A DNA stretch of 64,000 nt from Rhizoctonia solani (Eukaryota; Basidiomycota; Agaricomycetes; Cantharellales; Ceratobasidiaceae): NCBI RefSeq assembly GCF_016906535.1, contig NC_057385.1, positions 620,001-684,000 of the forward strand. The letters are read 5' to 3'. How positions within the stretch are numbered: the first letter of the stretch is position 1; each line of letters opens with the position of its first letter. The notes under the pieces were generated by a model. The model searched no databases. It was not told the DNA's origin and worked only from the letters and a program-made list of their open reading frames with translations. Positions 12,279 to 24,349 of the stretch are shown here, one piece after another. The translations under genes and the position numbers were made by a program.

Positions 12279-13163
12279 GATCCAAGGGGCAAGGAACAGA
12301 CCAGACTAATTGCTCCATGAGATCCTATATACCTGCTTGCCGGTTTAAAGCAGCCGCGGCAACAAGGGCGTTGAAATTCATCGCGGGCGATGACAATTAT
12401 TGCAAGTATTCGTGGCTTCTTCACTGCCAAGTCATTGTACATGTGCATTCTAACCTAATCAATGGATTCCCTCGGGTATTTGTATCCGAACCCAGGCATC
12501 CCAGGCCGGACCAGCGGCTTGATCTGGATGATTGTATGAGCCATACGTAAATACCAACCTGCATCGTATCATCGCGCGTATTGGACAGTCAGAACGCGGT
12601 AGTTCTTACGGATGTGTAGGTACTCGCATCTTTGAAACAACCTACTGTAGGATCCGCGATGACCGCTTCCGGAATGATCGCAGGGTCTATTGTTTGGCTA
12701 TCTCCCGCGGTGGGCGCCAAACGCATGTCAACTCCCGCGAGTGACCCACCTATGACTCCACTCTTCTTGGAAAATGACTCCATTACTGGATCGCGGGTAT
12801 TAATTATAATGATATGGATTAATTATTGTCTTCATTGCGTTACGCCCTTGTTCCCTGGAATCCCGACTCAAACCTTATGGCTGCGCGCATGCATAATCGC
12901 TTCGTCTCGAATATTATTGGTCCTTAGTCTAGTGATAGCAACCATTCTACGATGAGCCTCGCCCTCGTTCTTCAAGGGTCCGCCTACACCCACCCGCGCG
13001 TATGTTTGTTGTATCTAAATGACTATACTTCATACTGCAAGGCATTCGTTTCGATACCCCATTGCATTGTATTTCATTTGCTCACTTAAGAACAATAGTT
13101 ACTTATAACTAATATAAAACGATTATCAAATACAACTTTCTATTCCAATACGACTGGTCAGGT
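12279..13163. other. Intergenic, upstream of PDR transporter A
   Basis: About 885 bp holding the presumed promoter of transporter A and the 3' side of the P-loop ATPase gene. No TATA box or known drug-response element stands out, and I see no gene. Confidence 0.5.
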
Positions 13164-15690
13164 TCAGCTGTCCCATTTACCGCAACAGTCTGTACCCTCG
13201 AAAGTGGGCTTCAATTCCCTCAGTAGCCTCCACGAACACGCGCTCTTGGCTCGAGGGAAATCATCCTTCAGACCACCCGTAGCCAATATGGTCCGATAAT
13301 AATGCGTGGCTTCAGCAGGAATCGACTCATAGGTTTCTGGACCAAAGCCGCGAGTAACAAACGAGTAGTGTTTATCGTCGGGGTGAGTTATATTACTTCG
13401 GGTCCTGCGATGATGTTCGTGGCGAACCTGTATGCGTGGAAGCGTACTGTCCGTCTCTCCGAACTCGAACACAATCGATATCACTGGTTTCTCCGCATCA
13501 GCAACTGTGATTGTGCGGTCGACAGGGCAGTCGAGAGAATGCTTCCGGTTCTTGAACTGAAGGTTGATTGCAGAAGTGGTCTCCGTCGTGATAGCCTGAT
13601 CAATAGACCCCATATGTATCGGAATCACCGCGTCGATTGATGACTGGTTGTCCTTAGCTTGCATCGCCATCCCACGGAACAGGGCTGTCCTCAGCGCTTT
13701 GGACGACAGCATATCGGAGTCCTCGGCAAGAGCGAAATGGGAGAAACAAACAAACGCATCCTTGAACGCGACCTCTAAGGATTGTCCTTCCTCTTCGTCG
13801 GACACTGGCGTTGCCTTCAGGATAGTGTCGTGGTGTTCGCTCGCGAACAGTGAACGGAGAAAGGCCAGAACAGGCACAGGCCGATGAAACATTGGTTCGG
13901 GATCCTCCAGCGGTGGGTCGATTGTATAAGAGGCTCTTGTCAAAGCAATATCGTGTGCAACTGTCATCAGAAGCCGGCCGCAAAGCTCTCCTCGCTCCCC
14001 TCTCGCAAGAAACCCCTTTTGACAGTTGTCTGCCAGGATTCGGGGGGCTACAATAGCTATCCCACCATCCCCGGAGATATCATGAAGGTACTTTGAAGCC
14101 GCCTCAGCCAGCACAGGCTCTGATGATGTTCCAGTTCGCATGTATTCCCGGTGCTCAGGGATAGCATACACGACACGCATGTGGCGCTCGACTTGCTGCG
14201 ACTCGGTTTCGCGAGCGGCAGGGCTCATATAATCGAAGGCTATTCCAATCCGAACGCTAAGGGCAGCAAGTTCGGCATGGGAGATTGGCGAAGGGACTCC
14301 TCCACTGGTTAGTTTCTCGTAGGCCATGGATACAACAGCGTCCGCCGATCGCCCCTGTTGTGTCTTTTTTTGGTCTTCCAACAGTTGATGATGCACGAAC
14401 CACCTAAGGGAAAGAGCATGAGCTACTCGAGGTTACCGGAATGACTCATCGGGGTAACATACAGCGGACGACCCATGCTTGACATCACTTCAATTGTACA
14501 TGCGTTACGAAGCGAACGGGGCTCGTTGGAGCCTTTCATCTTCTTGAGAACTCGGCCGGTAAAGACATCGAACGGAAGCTCGGTAAATGGAGGGATAAGA
14601 TATTCACCCTTCGAAAAACGAAGTGAAGGGTGGTCGCTGGCCGAGGGTGCAAATTTCTGCAGGCGACTGCCAGCCGACAAGAAAACAAAGAAGATTGGCA
14701 GGTCAACAAGCTGCGACAAGACTGTTCCCAGGTTATGATAGGGACTGTGTGTGCGTACTTCGCTGACGATTTTCGGAGGTTCGGTAAGGGAATGTGCTTC
14801 GTCAAAGTAAAACACGCATTGGGTTTTGTCAGCGGAGGAGCTTGGTCCCAGTGTATGGATCATCTGCTCGGCACTGGCATTCATCTCCCGAAATAGCATC
14901 TTCAGCAACCCAGGAATTTTCAACACGTCGTCATCTTCACAAACTAGCTTCCTTTCCTGTGCAGGTTTTTTGGAGAATAAAAACAAATAGACCGTGGTCT
15001 AAACTGACTGACCTTTTCAGCAGCAGTCACTGCTGCCTCGTAGAACGCTTTGCGGTTTCCCCCAACTCCCTCATCGGTTTGTCCATCCTTGAGGTAATTT
15101 GCCCATGAAGTTGCCAGTTTGCTTCCTTTCCAATCCCCAGCCACAGTAGGTACCCTGGCAGTCGCAGCAGCAAACACGTGCTTGAGTAATATCGCATATT
15201 CTGCTTGGAGGAGCTGGTCACTTTTGCTGTGGTGATACTCAAAGTATGCACAAAACCGCACATCCGGAGGAGGATAAGCTGTGGTCAGTGATATATCTCA
15301 GCGGCAATCTCCAGCGGCAACAGGACTACTCCTACTTGTTATTCCCTTGGGGAGTGCTTTGCAAATATTTGCCGGAATAGTGAAAACAAGGTTGGCTGCC
15401 TCGTCTATCATACGCGACTTTCCCATTCCGGAAGATTGCACAACAGATATGGATCTCATATAAAGCTTTTTCTGGTTTGGGAGATTTGGATATGAGTCCA
15501 AGGCTTCAACAAAATACTTGTGCACAGTGCCAACATAGGGCTCCTGGAAAGCCGCTAGGAGGCCTGTGCAATGCGTGTTAGAAGACTACCAACGTAAAGG
15601 TTTTGGCTTGACTAACTTTGGTTGCTAAGAGACTTTACAAGCGGCTGGGACCCCCCAGCTATATGTGCATTGCCATCTGTCACTGAGGCT
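13164..15690 (-). CDS. P-loop ATPase of the fungal Crinkler-like/STAND-like type (5' end unresolved)
   Basis: Exons on the minus strand: one ending at 15617, then 15563-15336, 15278-15013, 14956-14463 and 14403-13164. Introns of 53-59 nt give a continuous frame. Walker A is SSGMGKSRM, preceded by KKLYMRSISVVQ; Walker B is CVFYFDEAH; a sensor-like FVFLSAG and an FTELPFD stretch follow; MGRPLWF is created by the 14404-14462 intron. The C-terminal 410 residues have no domain I can name. Basidiomycetes carry many copies of such ATPases, some annotated as high-molecular-mass or Crinkler-like proteins; the link is by motif style only. The first exon may include residues read from about 15690, but no ATG is in frame, so the start lies upstream or behind another intron. 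Function is unknown. Its place beside the retroelement nest fits a variable family. Confidence 0.65.
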
Positions 15691-16417
15691 GCAAAAGCAC
15701 AAAGAGATGCTAAAATAAAAGATAGAGATGAGGCAAGAATTGGGATGGAAAGAGGAACATATGGTGGCGAGCCAATTCCGTGAATGATCCCAACCCGTAT
15801 GCGAGCAGAAGTAGCTCAGGAAATTCAATAGACTTTGAATAGAAGGTATAGCAGCTTTCCACACTCAATAATGGCAACGATGGATTGACAGAACAGATGA
15901 TACTTAGTAGTAGGAGGTACTCGTTGGGTCGCAGAGAATCCCTTGAAGCAAAAACGGTCGGGTCCTGTCGTCAATGCGCATCTATCTCCTTGTTTATACG
16001 TGTGTTGATGTCAGTCATAGCAATTGGTCTGGTGGCAAATGTGCTCAGAGGGACGTGGGATGACCGGGGGAACTTCAGGGTTTGGTGGCTCAGTTCCACA
16101 TGATCATTGCGCAAACACTTAGTCAAAGGGTCATAGATCCACGTGTAAGGAATGCCAGATATTTGTATATTTACTCTACTATATGCAAATCCCTTACATA
16201 ATCAAGTTGGCTATGCTCACCCAACTTACCACCTTGGCCCACCTTTGCCTTCTTTATTGTTTGTATCTGATTTCTAACTATATACTCTTGTTTGGTTTAT
16301 TCCGCTTACTCATGTACAAACCCTGTTGACCTTATAAGGTCCAGGGGGATCTTCTGATAACTGTCTTTACTTTGGAACCACAATAATCAAGTGTTTTATG
16401 GATTGTCATTACCTTGG
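15691..16417. other. Intergenic between the ATPase gene and the retroelement nest
   Basis: It may hold the missing 5' exon(s) of the ATPase gene. The stretch from about 16140 is AT-rich and looks like decayed repeat DNA. No confident gene. Confidence 0.4.
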
Positions 16418-16575
16418 TGTTGTACACCACTGTAAGGTGGGTACACACTAGTAAGGGTGGGCGCTTAAGGCCGTATCTAGTACAATGTAACTTCTGGATG
16501 ACTAATCTAACTAGGCTATCTACTACTAACTGCTTAAGGCAGTGGCTACTGGACTAACTATGGTGGTGAGGGGGC
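16418..16575 (-). repeat. Truncated LTR related to the Ty3 element, reverse orientation
   Basis: It begins TGTTGTACACCACTGTAAGG, which is the reverse complement of a Ty3-type LTR end like that at 19204-19223, and it keeps the GGGCGCTTAAGGCCGTA block. It stops abruptly where the next repeat (TGTTAAGAG) starts, so it is cut by a later insertion or rearrangement. Confidence 0.6.
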
Positions 16576-16857
16576 TGTTAAGAGTTGTGTAAGTACAGGA
16601 GTAAGAAAGAATTACTATATACAAAATGTATGTGGGAATAACTAAGAACTAGTATTAAGAATCAGAATATATGCACAGAATATATGCACAATATAGGCTA
16701 GGTTATCAGGAATAACAACTCCTAACAAATAGTCTAGCAACTATCAAGTGCAGGTGGTTGGTTATGTATAGTACCTTAGACTAATGTTACTTAAGCCTAA
16801 GTGACTAAGAGTATGTATACTTAAGGTCTCTGGGATAGTACCTTAAGTAAGAGGGTT

Positions 16858-17245
16858 ACTGTTGTAGATACAATTGGTACCAGGGAATTTATTCCCATTT
16901 TCTCGAATTTAAACAAAGTTAAATGGACAACATTTTCAATCATGTGACTTTGGCGCTTATCTCATACGCTAAGCGCCAAGCCACATCCCCTCCACGCTTA
17001 ATCAGCATATGTAGCCACCTCCACCTATGACAACATCATGACACGTCAGTGACACGTATGCATGAGTAAGGCTGACTGCGGATTGGGGTTCTTATTGGAT
17101 TAGGTATTGCATATAATGTATTTGTAATTAGTTCATCTGTAGAATATATAAGGAGGCCAACCAACCATGGTAACACCCAGGTCAATTACCTCTTGTCACA
17201 TCCACTCAGTGTACAAGGGCCATACAGCCCAGTAATTACTTAGTT
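16858..17245. mobile_element. LTR-like insertion, right edge unresolved
   Basis: This stretch is absent from the sister copy of the host LTR. It begins TGTTGTAGATAC and carries a TATA-like AATATATAAGG near 17144 followed by a plausible transcription-start region, as an LTR would. I cannot place a clean CA end or a target duplication; the right boundary lies between about 17190 and 17250, and a little host sequence seems lost. Confidence 0.4.
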
Positions 17246-17659
17246 AGTCTAATAGGACTTATATATGCTCAAGTAAGACTTAAGACTTATGGGGTTTACC
17301 TAAAATATATCTAGGATTTATGAGATATTGCAGATAAAGCTATCTACAATATAAGGGGTATGGTGGATTGAAACACTATCACTCAATCACAACAATCCTT
17401 ACAGTATTGTTGCACTATACTCAATGTTGAACTCAACAACTGTGACAGTCAAGGGGCACAGGGTTGCAGTAAGTACACTAATAGGTTACCCTGTGTCTGT
17501 TGGGACTGGCCTATGGTCTTAGTGCACCAAATAACCTCCTATGCTATTTACAGTGAGTCAATCACTAAAGTAAATGCGCAGATAAGCTGTTAAAGGCTTG
17601 TGTGTATATGTCAATATATAAGAGTAAAAGTAGGATAAAAGTGGGATAAAAGTAGGATG

Positions 17660-18195
17660 TGTCATGCCCTAGAGGCATGACCACCTTAGAATCCACTAAG
17701 TCAAAGAAATAGTGAATATATGCGCTATTTTCTTGAAGATTTATGGATATATGCATCTTTATGCTATTTAGGCGCTGAGCGCTTATTATGTAATCTCATC
17801 ACATGACCTTTAGTCATGTGATCTTGTTTTCTTATCTCTGGTCATGTGACCTTATCTTTGTTGTGATGTTTGTACATGTAATTACTCTTCCCCTTCTCTG
17901 TTGAATATAAGGAGGGTTCTGAGAGCCTTAAGCCTCAGAACTCAACCTCTTATCCCCTTCCACACCTACCTACCCTAAGACATACACTTAAGAGTATTGC
18001 CTGAGAGCATACCAGTCCCTGTCAAAGGTTCCTTGCCCTGCTGTCTTAACAGCATTAGTGCACTTTACTTTATATAGGTCTTGTCCTACCCTTTCCTGGC
18101 TTTGCCTTGAGCATTGTTAGGCCCTACTTGCTGATAAGTCCTATATTAGGCAATAGCTTGTTAGGATTACCTCTTGGTAGTTGTTGGCTCTGACA
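17660..18195 (+). mobile_element. Solo LTR, family TGTCATGCCC, with target duplication GGATG
   Basis: Starts TGTCATGCCC and ends GGCTCTGACA (536 nt). GGATG occurs immediately before (17655-17659) and after (18196-18200). The sister repeat has one GGATG at 27864-27868 with no insert. A second member of the family is at 26307-26834. Confidence 0.92.
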
Positions 18196-18652
18196 GGATG
18201 CATTAGAAGCGTCTTCACAGGGTCCTTTTATACCCTGAGAAGGCGCACAAACAAGTATATACATGATTGATACCAAGAGGGGGTACAGGAGGTACATGTG
18301 GCAACTGAAACACTTGAGGGAGCCAATACTTTGGTACATAGTAAACAAACAACAAATCCTAATATTTGCCCCAAGGCAATGTTTGCCCCAAGGCAGTATT
18401 TACCTGTGTGGGTCCTTAGATGTCCCAAGGCTAAGTGTTTCATCCTTGGAGTAAACAGTCCCAAAGGTAGGATACCACTGCATTGGGTACTTACAGTAAA
18501 TGGGGCATAACTCTGCCAAATGTTGTCCGTTTTGGGTGTTTGACCCAGCGTTCTGGAGCGCACAAACATGCGCACCTAAGCGCAAGCGATTCGGCAGTGT
18601 GGGATGCCCGGGTGATGGAGAAAAGGCGCATTTAGTGCGTCAGCGCTTAAGG

Positions 18653-19223
18653 TGTTATAACCTCCTTAACTATACCATCAGAATCGCCCAAATTTTCTAT
18701 TATTTTTAGTATTTTTTACAAACTTGATATCTTATGATTTTCGATCACGTGATCTCGGCGCTTATTATGCCAAGATGCCGCGCCGAGATGCCGTGCCAAG
18801 GGCGCTTAGGAGAAATCCACGCTTCTGCGCAGCCCGCAGCACGCTTCTCAATTGTCCTCTGTACTTCTTTCTCTCACGCGCACAGACCATGTAGATAGTG
18901 TGCTTTGTCTATATATACAGCAGGAAAATTGCTTGGAGACCCCAAGTCGATTTTACCTTGTCTCATATCCATTGAGGAGGCATCAGCCAGCTAAGTAGCC
19001 GGCCCCCAGTAGTTCTGCTAACGCACCATCCCCTTATCTCACTCACCACACCTCCAGGCCTCAGGCCCCCTCGCGTTATCAGTAGAAAGTTAGTTGTTGC
19101 TGTAAGCGACTTAGTTAGATAAGTAGTTAGCCTAGTTAGTTAGATTACATCAGCTAGTGTAGTAGTACGGCCACAAGCGCCCGCCTTCACCAGCGTGTAC
19201 CCACCTTACAGTGGTGTACGACA
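18653..19223 (+). repeat. 5' LTR of the Ty3 element
   Basis: 571 nt, TG...CA ends. It contains a GATCACGTGATC palindrome (18743-18754), GAGATGCCG-type direct repeats just after it, a TATA box and the start of R. Confidence 0.95.
18910..18917 (+). promoter_or_regulatory. LTR TATA box
   Basis: TATATATA, about 33 nt upstream of 18943, where the primer-complementary sequence starts. That spacing fits a TATA-driven transcription start. Confidence 0.7.
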
Positions 19224-19225
19224 TT

Positions 19226-19239
19226 GTAAAATCGACTTG
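19226..19239 (+). other. Self-priming primer-binding site of the Ty3 element
   Basis: GTAAAATCGACTTG lies 2 nt after the 5' LTR and is the exact reverse complement of 18943-18956, the predicted 5' end of the transcript. This is how Tf1/sushi-group elements prime reverse transcription instead of using a tRNA. Confidence 0.85.
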
Positions 19240-19680
19240 TGTAGGCTTGATTGACAAACGAGAAGACTTCTAGTACTAGCACAAGGGAAATAACCGTGAT
19301 CGGGGCTACCTTGTGGGACATAATAATCAAAAGTCCCCCACCCCCACGTAGTACCGAATTGCTATAAGGCTAACAAGTCCTATCGTCCGCATACCACAAG
19401 TTTCGCCGGAACTCTGCAGTTAGCGACCCTAGTCAGCTGAAGTACCCGCTTGCAAAAAACCCGCTCATATCACGATTGCCAGATCTGTTGATTTGTTGTA
19501 GGGATTGTCCAACGCTAGGTATTTGACGCAAGGGTTTAGCGTTTACATACTGCGTAAAAACCGCTCATAAGTCCTGTACCAGGCACCTACCCTCCCCACG
19601 CCGTTTCCATTATTCCATCCACACGCTCTGGCGTCCCTCATCCCTACTCCCGCCCTACCAGCCATTCCAGTCAACGTTCC

Positions 19681-20932
19681 GTGGCAACCCGCTCCCAACC
19701 ACCCTCTCGCGGCCCATCACCCCCTCCGCAACACCTGCCTGGAATGGAACCGGAGCCGACCCTTGCCTCTCTCCTCAAGGCTATCCAAACCCTCACCAGC
19801 CAAGTTGGGTCCTTGCAGGCCCAAATCCACACTCAAGGCCAACAGCTCTCCAAGCTCAAAGCCATATGCAAGGAAACCAACGACCTTGTTGGAGACAAGG
19901 ATCAGGGCGGAGCCCAAGCCAAGCCTGGCCCATCGACTGGGCCTATCACCCCCCCCACATACAGGGGGAGAAGCGCACACTCCAGGAACGGTTAGGCCTG
20001 GACTCAAGGCCCCCTTTTGCCCATCAAGAGGGACGGGCTTTGACTCAGAGGAGGAAGAAGAACCCAGACGAGCTCCCAAAAAAGAGCCTTGCAACACGCC
20101 TAAACGGAGCCTCAGCTCCCTTACCCCCTTTGATGCAGGGTCCGGCGTAAAGCGACCCAAAATGGAGCTCCCAGACCCATACAAGGGAGACTCCAGGGGG
20201 CGAAAGGCAACCCAGTGGCTAGACCGAATGCTGCTGTGGGTCGCACTTCATCGAGACCAATTCGATGAAGAAGAACAAATGGTTGTGTGGATCCTATATC
20301 ACATGACAGATAAAGCTGCCGACTGGGCTCTTCCCATTATTGGGACCATTATCAAGGGCAAGGGAAATCCCCCCACTACCATTCCGGCCTTAACGGCCAA
20401 ATTCAAAGAAGCATTCGCGGACCCTGACGCCAAGAGGGCGGCCGCCAGGAAGATAGCCGCGCTAACTCAGACCACAACTACGTCTGAGTACGTCACCGAA
20501 TTCCGCAACCTCATGGCGGAACTCGATTGGAACACTGAAGCATACATTGCTCAGTTTACGCGCGGCCTTCACTGGAAGGTCAAAGAACTCCTGTCCACCA
20601 AGGACAATATCCCAGACAATGACCTTGAGGCCATATTTGCCGCCTTGGTCAAAATAGACAATACTTGTCGGGAAAACGAGGAGAACCGGCCAAAGAAGGT
20701 TCCTGCCAAGTCCCCGGCCATTACGGCCACCACTTCCACTACCACCACCAGGGTCCGCCTATCAGAAGACCCCAACTACGTCACCCCGGAAGAAAGGGAC
20801 CGTCGCCGCGCGTCTGGCCTATGCGTCAAGTGCGGTCAAAAAGGGCATGGCATCAAGCAATGCCCCAATGGTTGGAAGGCAACCATCAAGGAGGCAGCCA
20901 AGGTAGCTGAGGATGAGTCGGGAAAAGAATAA
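19681..20932 (+). CDS. Gag of the Ty3 element (start codon altered, one frame slip)
   Basis: Structural capsid/nucleocapsid protein, about 416 aa if continuous. The reading that matches the element family begins at 19681, but the codon there is GTG, so initiation may be lost or use another site. The N-terminal part is proline-rich with a short coiled coil (TLASLLKAIQTLTSQVGSLQ). The frame changes at the run of eight C bases near 19953-19960, as if one C were missing. The central capsid-like domain (KATQWLDRMLLWVALHRDQF) is intact, and a zinc knuckle CVKCGQKGHGIKQC sits near the end. It stops 35 nt before the pol start. Confidence 0.88.
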
Positions 20933-20967
20933 AGTCGAGGACTGCTGCCAAGCCCCCAACCAAAAAA

Positions 20968-23900
20968 ATGGACAATATAGATAGTTTTGAATTTGTATCT
21001 TTTGCTCTGGATTCGAATAAAAAACCCTTGTTATTCATCAACCTATACGTCCAAAATTTCCCGGCAGAACCCCTCAAGACTCTCATTGATTCAGGAGCCA
21101 CATCGAACTTCATCTCCCCTTCGATTGTGGAAAAATATAGAATCCCAAAAACCCAACTCGAAAATCCACAAGTTGTGAGAATGTTAGATGGTACTATCTC
21201 TCAGACTGGTTGCATATGGCACCAGGTCCACCTCACCGCCTCGGCCAATGGCCATACCCACTCCATCCCATTTCTTGTTTGCCCCATTGGCAACACCCCG
21301 GCAATCCTAGGCATGACATGGTTAACGGCAGAAGCTCCTCTCATCGATTGGCAACAGGGACTAGTCACATTCCCTGAACAGGTTCAAATTGCCTCCGAGG
21401 AAGAAGCAGACTCAGACCCTTTAGCAGACCTCCCCCCTCAGTATCATGAGTTTGCTAAGGTTTTCGGCGAAGAAGAATTCAAGGTTCTCCCTCCACATAG
21501 GGAATATGACATCTCTATTGACCTTGTCCCAGATGCCAAACTGTCTCCTGGCCCCATATACGGCATGACTGACGCGGAGTCAAAAGCGCTAAAACAGCAT
21601 ATTGATGAGGAACTAGCAACGGGCAAAATCCGCCCTAGTACCTCCTCGGCAGGCGCCCCGGTCATGTTTGTGAAAAAGGCTGATGGGTCCCTCCGACTAG
21701 TGGTTGACTACAGGAAGCTGAATGACGCCACGCACAAGAACGTCTACCCACTCCCTAGGCAAGACGACTTGATGGCCAAGCTTAGACACGCAAAGATTTT
21801 CACGAAATTGGACTTACGCTGGGGATATAATAATGTCAGGATCAAGGAAGGAGATGAATGGAAGACGGCTTTCAGGACCAAATATGGGCTATTTGAATAT
21901 CTGGTTATGCCATTCGGTCTCACTAATGCCCCGGCCGCCTTCCAACATTTTATGAACAACCTATTCCGGGATCTCATTGACGTCACAGTGGTCATTTACT
22001 TGGACGATATCCTGATTTTCTCAGAAAACCCTAAGGACCACCCTAACCACGTCAGGGAAGTTCTGTCTTGGTTAATGAAGAACCAGCTGTTCTGTAAACT
22101 CTCCAAGTGTCACTTCCACGTCACCACGGTGGATTACTTGGGCATAGTCATTTCCCCCACAGGCTTTTCCATGGACCAGAAGAAGATCGAGGCGGTCACG
22201 TCGTGGCCCCAGCCCAAAACAGTCAAGCAGGTACAGGCATTCCTAGGGTTCGTAAATTACCTCCGCCGCTTTATCCCCAACTTCAGTTCGGTAGCACGCC
22301 CCCTCCATAATCTCACAAAAAAGGAATCCCCTTGGTCATGGGGGAATTCAGAGGAAACTGCGTTCAAGGAATTAAAGGCATTGGTCACCCAATCCCCGGT
22401 TCTGATCCACTCCAATCCCGAGCTTCCCTATTACCTGGAAACAGACGCTTCAGGAGTAGCTATGGGTGCCATCCTGAGTCAAAGAGGTCCAGATAACCGG
22501 CTGCATCCCATTGCCTATATGTCCAAGTCCTTCTCAGGAGCAGAAGCCAATTACAACACCCATGATAAGGAGCTCCTGGCTATCATCAAAGCGCTAGAGG
22601 AATGGAGGATATTCTTGGAAGCAACGGACAAACCGGTACAGGTCTTCACGGATCATAGGAATCTGGAATATTGGATGCAGGCACGGACATTTAACAGAAG
22701 GCATGCCCGATGGCGCATATTCCTGAGCGATTTCAACTTTGAGATCCACTATCGCCCGGGAAAGCAATCAGGGAAACCAGACGCCCTGTCCAGACGATCG
22801 GATTACGTTGATACATCACCAGAACCGGAGGTAATGCTCCCCGCAGAGGTCTTTGCCAATACATCAGAAGAGGAGCTGGAAATTGTCACGGAAATACGCT
22901 CCAAGCTAAGGGAAGATCCATCCATTGAGCCTATCATCCAATTCCTAACTGAAGACGTGGATAACGCTCCTCCCTCCATTCGGAAGGCTTACAGAGACTA
23001 CAACTGGGAGGAAGATTTACTATGGTATCGAGGGAAACTTGTGGTCCCGGACTCAGAGACCCTAAAGGAACGGTTACTCAGGGAATTCCATGACTCCCCA
23101 CTAGCGGGTCACCCGGGTCAACAGAGAACCCTTGAACTCCTAAGTCGTAACTACTGGTGGCCAGGGATGAAATCATCAGCCAAGGAATGGGTAGAATGTT
23201 GCCCAATTTGCCAAGCCAACCGACGCGCTCATGCTCCTGTCGTTGCCCTTAAACCCCTAGAAGTCCCCCTTTTCCGTTCCACACCATCTCTTATGACTTC
23301 ATTACAGGGCTTCCCAAGTCCCAAGGTCACGACGCTATACTAGTGGTAATAGACTCCTTTTCCAAATTTGGCCACTTCATCCCCACTTCCAAGAAGGTCA
23401 CAGCAAGGGGTCTGGCGGATCTATTCATTACCCACGTCTGGAAACTCCATGGGTTACCTGTCAAAACAGTCTCGGATAGAGGAACCACCTTCACGGGGAA
23501 ATTTCTAAGGGCACTTTACCAGCGACTTGGAGTGAAACCAGCATTCTCCTTGGCTTATCACCCAGAGTCAGATGGGCAAACGGAAAGAGTCAACCAGTTC
23601 ATCGAATTTTACCTACGCTCCTACGTAGCAGCCAATCATTCTGATTGGGCAGCTTGGTTACCATTGGCAGAATATGCGTACAATAATGCCAAACACGCAG
23701 CAACAGGAAAAACACCCTTTGAACTGGTCTACGGACAAAACCCAGTGATGAACCCTTCCAACGTCCCAGCCAACGTACCAGAGGCAGACAATGTAGCAGA
23801 CACACTAGCCCGGGAATGGAAGGAAGCCGAGTCAGCCCTCAGACTAAGCAAAGAACGGATGACCAGGGACCAAGGAACAATACCGGAGTACTCGATAGGA

Positions 23901-24338
23901 GAGAAAGTCTGGCTGGATGGAAAGAACGTAGAACTCAGGACCAATTCAAACAAGTTGGACCCCAAACGTCTTGGTCCCTTCAAAATCCTTGAGAAAATCT
24001 CCAGCCACGCCTACCGCCTAGAACTCCCAGAAACTCTGAAAATCCATGACGTCTTCTATGTGGGGTTGCTATCAAAGAGCCACGAGTCACCAAGTCAACC
24101 ATTTCCGGAACGACCTCCCCCTGAAACAATAGAAGGGGAGGAGGAGTATGAAGTTGAACAGATCATCAACTCAAAACGTCAACGGGGAAAATGGTTCTAC
24201 CTGATAAAATGGAAAGGTTACGGTCCAGAAGATAACTCCTGGGAACCCAAGGAACTCCTAGAACATAGTCAAGAGGAGATCCAACGCTTCAACAAGTCGC
24301 GACTGAAAAAGGCTCGTGACTCCGCCAAGAGCCTTTAA
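20968..24338 (+). CDS. Pol polyprotein of the Ty3 element (PR-RT-RH-IN-chromodomain), one frame slip
   Basis: Starts at an ATG downstream of gag in another frame. Order: aspartic protease (LIDSGATSNF), reverse transcriptase (YLDD catalytic motif within VVIYLDDILIF), RNase H (ETDASGVAMGAILSQ), integrase zinc domain (HPGQQRTLELL...CPIC), integrase core with the D,D-35-E pattern (second Asp in VSDRGTTF, Glu in DGQTERVNQ), and a chromodomain (FYLIKWKGYGPEDNSWEP). The frame breaks inside the integrase near 23264-23269, in a run of five C bases. One missing C would explain it, and the reading resumes at 23343 without other damage. The chromodomain suggests targeting to modified histones. Confidence 0.95.
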
Positions 24339-24346
24339 GGGGGGGG
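24337..24346 (+). other. Polypurine tract
   Basis: AAGGGGGGGG directly upstream of the 3' LTR, overlapping the last bases of the pol stop codon. It is the expected plus-strand primer. Confidence 0.75.
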
Positions 24347-24349
24347 CAA

